Origin: Amoebophrya sp. A120
Lineage: Eukaryota; Sar; Dinophyceae; Syndiniales; Amoebophryaceae
Direction: 5' to 3'
Assembly (NCBI GenBank): GCA_905178155.1
Contig: CAJINV010000013.1
Location: 1,512,392-1,576,391, forward strand
DNA: 64,000 bases
The position numbers and the translations under genes are program-made. Below the pieces are notes generated by a model. That model did not search any database. It was given only the letters and a program-made list of their open reading frames with translations, and was not told the DNA's origin. Shown here piece by piece: positions 54,450 to 61,189 of the stretch. The number at the start of each line of letters is the position of its first letter. Position 1 is the first letter of the stretch.

Positions 54450-55928
54450 TCAGTCGAAAATAATCATCGTGCACGACGCAAGAACTAGGCACTGGTGATA
54501 CCCTGTACAGGAAGAGCAGCAGCAGCAACACGATCATCGAAACAAGAAAAACAGACTGTGCCAGATTTACAACCTATACCTGCAGACACCGTTCCCGCCC
54601 CGCTGATCGATAGCAACGAGAAGTGTCCCCCGGATGTCGCGTCGTGGACCGCAGCGCCAGTGTCGCTGGCTGGAGCCGCCGCCTCGGCGTCGCCAAATGT
54701 TGCAGCAGATGCGAGGCTCTTGAAGCCATCCTCGGTACGCCCGGAAATGTCGCCACGGCTAAGTAGTTGCTGCCCAGTAGATCCCGTCGCGTCTGTGGCT
54801 GCAACCTGTGGTGCGGCATCGCCGTCCACGAGAAAACTGCTCTGTGCGCCCCCACGGAGCCGGGGCGGGTTGGCACGGGGGGGGGGATTGGCACGGGGCT
54901 CTTGGACGAGGCCGTCACCACGTCGAGACGGCGCCCTCGCTTGCATTTCCTCGAAGTCGAACAAGACCCCTTGTTGTAAATCTTCCTGCGATCCATCCGG
55001 CGCGACGGGACGTCCCAGAACTAGGTCCTCCTGGTGTGTGCCAGCGAAGCAGCCATCCCTTACTGTACAGTACGTGGCTACTCGGCGTATTGGTCGTCTT
55101 TGCAGGCCTCGCCGTTGTGCGTCGGCCACCGCTGCATTCAGAACGTCTGCGGAGTCCAGCGTGTAATCTGAGCCGCCGTCAACTATCGAGTACTGCCATC
55201 GGAAATCACGGAAGTCTGTAACTGGGATCGGACAGTGGCGCAAAACTTGCCACGTCGACGGCGCCCTCTTGCAGGTTGGTTTCGAGTACACATCTTTCGG
55301 CTCCACCACTACACAACACTGCGCGCTCGCCATCCTCTGCAGGTTGCCTTCGTAGTAACAACCGCCGTCGGGTTTTCCAAATTTCATGTACCAACAGGTA
55401 AACAAAAATTTCGGTTCAGTGGTCTGCATCAAGCCGGAGGACGCGTCGGCGCTAGGCTGGACCACGTTCTTCGTGACGACATCAACAGGCAGCCGCTCAT
55501 CTCGCTCGACTTCGATCTCCGCGCCGTCAAGAAAGTCCGTTCCTTCCATTTCCTCCACCAGCTCCGCGGTGTCCAGAACGTCCACGTCCAGACTCGTCGG
55601 CTCCTGCTTGGCGGTGTTGACTCGTCCCAGCGACCGCGGAGGGAGCTGCCCATGCGCAGCCGCACGTGTAGGCGAGTGCTCGCCCTGTTGTACCGCCCGC
55701 ACCGCCTTTGGTTCTCCCGCTGCGACTTGGTGGTCTTCACCGGCTTCGTTTCGGGTCGTCGGACCAGTTTGTGCGGAAGCGAACACGAAGAGAAAACCTG
55801 AAAATTTTCGTCAGGGTGGAAACCTCGCTTGTATATGTATTCGCGCAGTTGTATTTTGTTTCTGCATCACATGTCCAGCAAAAGTTAAAATATATCCAAA
55901 GCATCATCCTGCATGGACCGACAAACAT
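54450..55928 (-). CDS. Tandem-family secreted protein, copy B, 442 aa
   Basis: Exons 55928-55871, 55797-54580 and 54502-54450, GT-AG introns, 443 codons exactly. Exon 1 joined to exon 2 gives a convincing signal peptide ('MMLWIYFNFCWTCFLFVFAS' then 'AQTGP'). The mature part has an acidic stretch ('LDVDVLDTAELVEEMEGTDF'), a Cys-bearing middle ('FTCWYMKFGKPDGGCYYEGN', 'QCCVVVEPKDVY', 'KPTCKRAPSTWQVLRHCPIP'), a low-complexity Ala/Gly/Ser region, and the C-terminal 'FSLLSISGAGTVSA' plus 'GYHQCLVLASCTMIIFD'. It is the most complete member of the tandem array; copy A starts 70 bp downstream. No known domain recognised. A secreted or surface protein of a parasite is a reasonable inference only. Confidence 0.6.
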
Positions 55929-57293
55929 CAAGATAGGCAACCACCACACGAACTAACTACCTATGGCGCAACACGGATTTTGCACGGCCAATCCGGTCCA
56001 GGTGGAGATCGGTGCAAGAATTGTGACAAATGGCTTCCAGGAAAACAGCATCTTTAGCAAGCCGGTGGGGTACTTGCGAAGCAATGTGGAACCTTCTTCA
56101 CAGAGACGAAGGCGAAATTGCACGTCGTCGAAGGATTCTTTGTCTTTCGAACAAGTCCGGACCTGCTCAAGCCTACTTCAGATTGTAAGTGCGCCCACCG
56201 AGGACGAGAATTTCTCAGCGAAATAAGCTTGACTGGTGATGAGAATGCTCAAAATCCTCCGTGCAGCAGGAGAAGGAGCAGTGTAGGCAGTGGCAGAGTG
56301 ATTTTCGTTCGCAAGATCTATGCACTGTTTCAGATTGATTTGTTCCTATTTTTATCAAATTAGACGAATCTACTTATGATATGAAACGGTGTTCGCCTCA
56401 CGCAGAAAAAAAAATGAATCTCCATCGCTTCCTAAAAGGGTAGTTGGTGGGGTAACCGATTTCCATTCTCAACAATGATTTTCTCAACAATGATTTTTTC
56501 ATTTCAAAGTAGAAGTACGTGTACATACTTGGTTAAATAATGTATTTTGTTCCGCTCTGTGTCTATTTGGGTTCGGCGATGTTGAAGACGACCCGAACGC
56601 GAAATCATACGACAACTAAGCAAGGAAACAACGCGGCCCAAAGCCCAGTTTGGTTTCCGCAGCTTCTACAAGAATAGAAAAGCGAAATAAACGATATCTT
56701 CATGACGTTTGCTCCCTTACGACCGCACGAGGTGAAAGAGACGGAACTACCGAGGCAGACGACATCGACGAGACAAAAGACGGTGCGCATCATCGACCAC
56801 ATAACATTCTATCCGGCACAGGGGGTACTACTTGACGACGTACTGACTCGATGATGCCACGCGGGACTCTTTTTCTGATGTTTTCTTTTACGCGTCTAAT
56901 TACACCAGCAAATGCAAAAGCCTTCTAAAATAACACTACAGCAAAATTTTTGAGTCAGGTTCAGCAAGCGACGCACCTTCAGGAAAGGACGGAAAAATAT
57001 TCAGGATGTGAACCTTCTTGTACGTAGTTCTGCGAATTTTCAAGCACAACTCCATCGTGATTTCTTGTACTTCGCACTGATTTCATCCCTTTTTCACGAG
57101 AACCTTCAGTCATAACGAGAAAGAACGCACTCATAGCTGTCTTGAGGACCAGCACCACACGTATCTCACAGCCGAGTCAGTGCCTGCTCTGGCTTCAGCT
57201 TCACAAATAAGAACCCGAATCTTCACATAAAAACTAGTAAGTAGAACAAGGCACGAATCACAAAACCGTATATATATTTTCTGCTGAGAATCT
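55929..57293. other. Intergenic with an unresolved plus-strand frame
   Basis: Plus-strand frames at 55963-56226 (from ATG, 'MAQHGFCTANPVQVEIGARI') and an overlapping frame with 'GGDRCKNCDKWLPGKQHL', then after a TAG 'VLAKQCGTFFTETKAKLHVV', look partly coding, the latter with a Cys-x2-Cys pair. I could not build a consistent exon model for either. The rest, 56.4-57.25 kb, is AT-rich with nothing recognised. Confidence 0.3.
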
Positions 57294-60200
57294 TCATCCC
57301 CTGTCGTGCGTGCACTGCGCCAGCACCAGCCCTTGCTTTTCCTCCCCCATGATGCCGCGTGCCCGGGTTTTCAAGTAGCACATTTTCGCGCCACTCGCGA
57401 ACACGAAGGTATCGCACTCCTTATCGGCCTGGCAGGCGGCCTGGTACTATGCTGTGCATAAGTTAGTGCTATCGCGCTTGTAGACGTAGACGTAGTCGTA
57501 CGAATTGCAATCATGCATGACAAATCGAAATCTGCTTCCTGTACCTGTTCCGTACCTGAATCTGCATGACACAGCGCTCTGATTTTCCTGCTTTAGCAGA
57601 ATATTTGTAGCGGCACTTTATTACATCACTAATGCGATACTCATAGGTGCACTTGTGCATTGCATAGACAACTCAGAATGTCGATTTTCGACGTTGCACC
57701 ACCAGAACCGGTGATGTCGTAGCCCTTCACATCCATGTTGTTCGTCTGCTTCCAGTATGCATTGAAAATATGTTGCCAGGGTCTGGAGAAAGATTGATGC
57801 GAGATTCATTTGTAATACTCGGCTGCAGAAGTGCTCGACAGGTTGGTCTCTTATGCAAAAAAGCTCCTTGTCATGCGCAATATCCAAGTAACAAACACAT
57901 CCATGAGCACCTGCAGAACTCTTGTTCACACTCATCTGCGTATTACTGACATCTGCTTTTTAACATTGACAAAATAACACCACAACAAGTTTCTAGACCC
58001 AGCCTGACGTTTTTGCAGTTGATACGAACTCTTTGCAATTTGGCACCTTCCAGCTCGTCTGCTTTAGATGTTGACTGAACTGCTTATCCCAGGAAAAAAC
58101 TGTTGAGTCTCAAGCCTGTGCAGACTTAGCAAAACAAAATCGCAGCCCTCCACGAAGCACAAAGAAAATCTGTCATGCGTCAGGCCCAAGACAATGAGAA
58201 AAAGGCGCTTTTCTTGCCTGTCGATTAAAACAAAAAACTGCATCGAGGAGTTTCTGTGTTACAGGTGGAAACTGGGACAGTTTTTTTCTCGCGATACTGC
58301 TGCACGCCGTTATACAAGATCGGATACCGCATATCGCGAGAAAAAACTGTTTCACGGTGAAGTTGGAAATGCAGAAAATATTTCGCGCAGTATTGTTTGC
58401 CTCGCTACGCATGCAAGATAATGCATCTTCAGCAGTGATTCATGGCAAATGTTCTGTCGTATAGAACAAACTGAAACTCGGAAAGATCAGAAGATGCAAA
58501 ACATGCAAATTCCTTTCCAGTGAAACACACTTTTCGTACGATACTGCAGGTACAGTGGCGCGTCGCTGTTCGTGCGGATCTGCTTCGAGTGCCATGAGAG
58601 CCCGAACTGGAAGGACGTGCTGGCGGCCTCGGAGAAAATCAGCTGGTGACTGGACGTATCCATTGCAAATAGATACATCTGGGCGGTCTGGGACAATCTC
58701 ATGCTCAGCTAAGTGCAAGACTTGCAAGTCTGTCATGTGCGTTGTGCAAGCCCTACACTTCTCTTTCATGCAGAAACGCACTTTTTTATGCAAAACAACT
58801 ATACCCGTAGCAGCTCAAAAATTTGTCATGCTTGGCCCTGAGCTAAAGTCAAACTGTCGTCCTGGCGATTTTTTATCCAGCATCACAACTTTCCCGAGAA
58901 CCCAGACCTTTTTGCAGTGGATAGGACGACCCCGCGTCCTGGAGGGACAGGGCGTGGAATATCAAAAGGAAAAATGCCCCCTCCCCATATCGAAGTGGAA
59001 ATCTGTGACGCAGGATTTGTGTACGCACATCGGATTTGCCTTGGAGTGGAGGACGGCAGGCCCATAGCATGCCAATGCGGAGAGGTTGTGGCCTAGGCAC
59101 TTAGCATGCGGAACGTCTATGCTGTAGGACCAACGGCATTACAAACCGCCTGCATAATGGGGCGGCGCCTATGCCGTTGCTTTCTTGCAAGACAAACACG
59201 ATTTGGGGTCACGAATCAGCATCACAAATTCTGTGAGGCGTTTCTTTTCGTTATGGGGAGGGGGGATTTTTCCGTTTGATATGGAACCCGAAGTAACGGC
59301 TCAGCCGGGACGTGAACGCGTTCCACACGGTGTCGTACGCCATCCCGCTCGGCCCCTCGGCGTTCTATGCATTGCAAATTTGTCTGGGTCTGGAAGAATG
59401 CAAACTTGTGATGCGCATTTTAGAGAATAGAAAAATCTCTCATGCATAGGTAGTAAAAGCTGCCCACGTTATGTCACCAAAGTGGGGGATTTGTCATGCG
59501 GATTAAGCAATGCGGAAGCTTCTGGAAATCTGTGATGCTAGGGCTTCCATGACAGGCATTTTGTGCCATGCAAAAACAGCATGACAAAAATCTGCATTCT
59601 TCCAGACCCAGACATATTTGCAGTTCATACGTTCAGGTTGCTCGCAAAAAGGAAGCTCCCGCACTTCTCGACCAGGAAGTCTAGGCCGCTGAGCCACCGG
59701 AGTACCTCCGGCGCGCGTCCGTAGACAAACGCCGCACTGCCACCGGTAATGGCGTATCCAAAGTAAAATAAAAACAGGTACCCGCCCCGCCTATACTTGT
59801 TGCCATGCGATTGCACATGCCCAGAAAGTGGTCTCGCCCCATGCGGAACTTTATGTTACTGCGAAGTATTTCTACTTACCGTCATCATCGAAATTCAAAT
59901 TCGTCATGCGCTAAGTACTTAAACTTAATCACGATCATAGCCGCATGCGCATCGATTTTTGAATTTGATATACCTCCTGCATTAACTTACTGCGGCGCTA
60001 TCGTCCCGAAGTTATCTTGTTGCGCCGCAGCAAATCACCAGAATTGATTCTCTTCTTGACAACTATCGGGAGGAGGTGAGTACGTTTTTACAGAGGATAC
60101 AGCGGTCGTCAGGTTTTCGTCATCGCCGACAGCCATTGGTGCCTCACCGCGGGTGGCGTGCTCCACTCTGGTCGCTGGTCCGGACGCTGCTTCGCCGCGA

Positions 60201-60949
60201 ACTGACCCTGCGGTCTGGTGAGCTGCATGTCCTTGTCCTGCCAGAGGGTCTAATATATTGCCCGTCGCACTCGCTGTTGAGCCGCTATATCTTGTAACGT
60301 GCGAGAGTTCATGTTGATGTGTCCAGGCAGCACCTTGCGCACTTGCATACAGAAGTTTACGCAGAAGTCGTAGGATTATGAGAATGTCCCACAAGTGCGG
60401 CGGCACGCGACTCTGAGACTCGCCTTCCGCACTTCCGGGACATTGAGAAGCAGGACGAAAACTTCAGATTCCACAAAAAAACAGCCACGTAATACTAGAA
60501 CTTTTGTCCTGCTAGCGCAACCTCCGGTCTTCAGGTCATAAGGACTCTCGTTCCGCTACATCCTTATCGCGTTCTTCACACGTCAACATCACAAAATTGC
60601 AATGCATAGCAGTGTCGTGGAAAACATGCAGCGCATCACCCCCGGGGTCGGCTTCCGCAAGACACCGAGCAAACCGGTGCCTCCTGACGTCAAAAACGAA
60701 GCTGCTGTCGGCCAGAACGGCACTGGACGCGGCCGCGGCGCTTTTGCTCTTTGCAGTGGACTGCTCCGTATTTGCACTACTGCTCTTGCTCGGTGAATTT
60801 GAAACCACAGGTGGCGGCTTTCCAACTTTTGACGCACCGTTGAGCGCGTTTGCGGTCACCGTGCTCCAAAGAAACAAGTTATCTTCGTAGTCGGAATAGG
60901 AGAAGGTATGGAAAGTTTGAAATAAATCAGTTCCGACAACATCATCCAT
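57294..60949 (-). CDS. Fringe-like (GT31-type) glycosyltransferase candidate with C-terminal PAN/Apple domain
   Basis: At least ten exons: 60949-60560 and 60412-60100 (GT-AG between them), 59791-59630, then short pieces ending 59282, 58924, 58544, 58297, 58025, 57667 and 57294. Dropping one flank copy per element gives 467 codons in frame. 'HLWDILIILRLLRKLLYASA' then 'PMAVGDDENLTT' resemble the helix and 'GDDDT' DxD metal site of Fringe-like enzymes. 'FGYAITGGSAAFVYGRAPEV' resembles their 'FGGGGFAISYPLA' block, and 'GMAYDTVWNAFTSRLSRYFG' could be the later acidic-helix region. The last exons read 'MDVKGYDITGSGG' and 'LSCQAACQADKECDTFVF' then 'GAKMCYLK', a PAN/Apple pattern. The family transfers sugars in the Golgi lumen; PAN domains bind glycans or proteins. 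The composite intron at 59792-60099 and the N-terminus (no clear signal anchor) are uncertain. Confidence 0.5.
57448..57666 (-). mobile_element. Introner element, family G
   Basis: 219 bp. Left end TATGCTGTGCATAAGTTAGT, right end CACTTGTGCATTGCATA; inverted match TATGCnnTGCA(T/C)AAG plus an inner GCTATCGC-type pair. Flanks GGTAC and GACAA do not match. Removing it with five bases joins 'DILSC' to 'QAACQADKEC', completing the PAN cysteine pattern, which supports the edges. Confidence 0.7.
57756..58024 (-). mobile_element. Introner element, family B (copy 9, diverged)
   Basis: 269 bp. Ends TATGCATTGAAAATATGTTG and GACGTTTTTGCAGTTGATA, with CCAGGGTCTGGA opposite TCTAGACCCAGC; clearly family B but with indels. 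No matching flank repeat is left. Frame is kept ('VPNCKEF' to the 'KQTNNMDVKG' region). Confidence 0.75.
58085..58296 (-). mobile_element. Introner element, family C (copy 3)
   Basis: 212 bp. Ends TATCCCAGGAAAAAACTGTT and CAGTTTTTTTCTCGCGATA. Exact repeat CTGCT (58080-58084 and 58297-58301). Confidence 0.88.
58332..58543 (-). mobile_element. Introner element, family C (copy 4)
   Basis: 212 bp, the same length as its neighbour 35 bp away. Ends TATCGCGAGAAAAAACTGTT and CACACTTTTCGTACGATA. Flanks CCGCA and CTGCA match 4 of 5. The two copies bracket a tiny exon, 58297-58331. Confidence 0.85.
58657..58923 (-). mobile_element. Introner element, family B (copy 10)
   Basis: 267 bp. Ends TATCCATTGCAAATAGATAC and CAGACCTTTTTGCAGTGGATA; CTGGGCGGTCTGG opposite CCCAGACC marks family B. 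Exact repeat GGACG (58652-58656 and 58924-58928). Joins 'LQDAGSS' to 'SHQLIFSE'. Confidence 0.9.
58960..59281 (-). mobile_element. Introner element, family E
   Basis: 322 bp. Left end TATCAAAAGGAAAAATGCCC, right end GGATTTTTCCGTTTGATA; pairing extends through the CCCCTCCCCATA/TATGGGGAGGGG segment. Exact repeat TGGAA (58955-58959 and 59282-59286). Joins 'SRYFGF' to 'HALSLQD'. Confidence 0.92.
59366..59629 (-). mobile_element. Introner element, family B (copy 11)
   Basis: 264 bp. Ends TATGCATTGCAAATTTGTCT and GACATATTTGCAGTTCATA. Exact repeat CGTTC (59361-59365 and 59630-59634). Joins 'FLFASNLN' to 'AEGPSGMAYD'. Its interior is close to that of the copy at 30009. Confidence 0.92.
59792..60099 (-). 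mobile_element. Composite intron with introner-like ends
   Basis: Begins TATACTTGTTGCC and ends TTTTTACAGAGGATA, the latter a family A end. Inside is a TTTGATATA junction (59964-59972) with flank CCTCC resembling CCGCC at 59787-59791, and a TATCG start at 59999. It looks like two adjacent or nested elements, perhaps with a tiny exon between. I could not find a model that keeps frame with full flank repeats; simple removal of 59792-60099 does keep frame. Confidence 0.45.
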
Positions 60950-61189
60950 CGCAAAGTAGAGAAAGAAAACAGTAACTGGTGAAACAAATGCTGATACAAA
61001 AAAGTATTCCTCCGGTCACAGACCTCTTGCACTGACAACTTACACCAAGTTTAGAACTCGTGAAGTGGTGCTGTGCCGCTGGGATGTGCGCAGACATCGA
61101 CACTACTGTGCTTCTCATGATTTTTCTGCGGTCCTACAAATGCAAATCACGCATACAAAAATTTCCACTTTGACACTCTAAAACAATGT
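60950..61189. other. Intergenic or 5' region
   Basis: The open frame upstream of ATG 60949 continues ('FFLYFA') so an upstream exon of the glycosyltransferase candidate is possible. Nothing else recognised. Confidence 0.3.

Noticed and set aside
55963-56363. Plus-strand zinc-ribbon-like gene, or UAG read as glutamine
   Set aside because: One frame looks coding on both sides of a TAG at about 56058, and stop reassignment has been reported in one Amoebophrya lineage. Elsewhere in this window conserved genes use TAA, TAG and TGA as ordinary stops, and no exon model here was consistent.
58270-58360. Single palindromic hairpin (CTCGCGATA...TATCGCGAG)
   Set aside because: Better explained as the facing ends of two separate family C introners with a short exon between, since each has its own flank repeat and the exon keeps frame.
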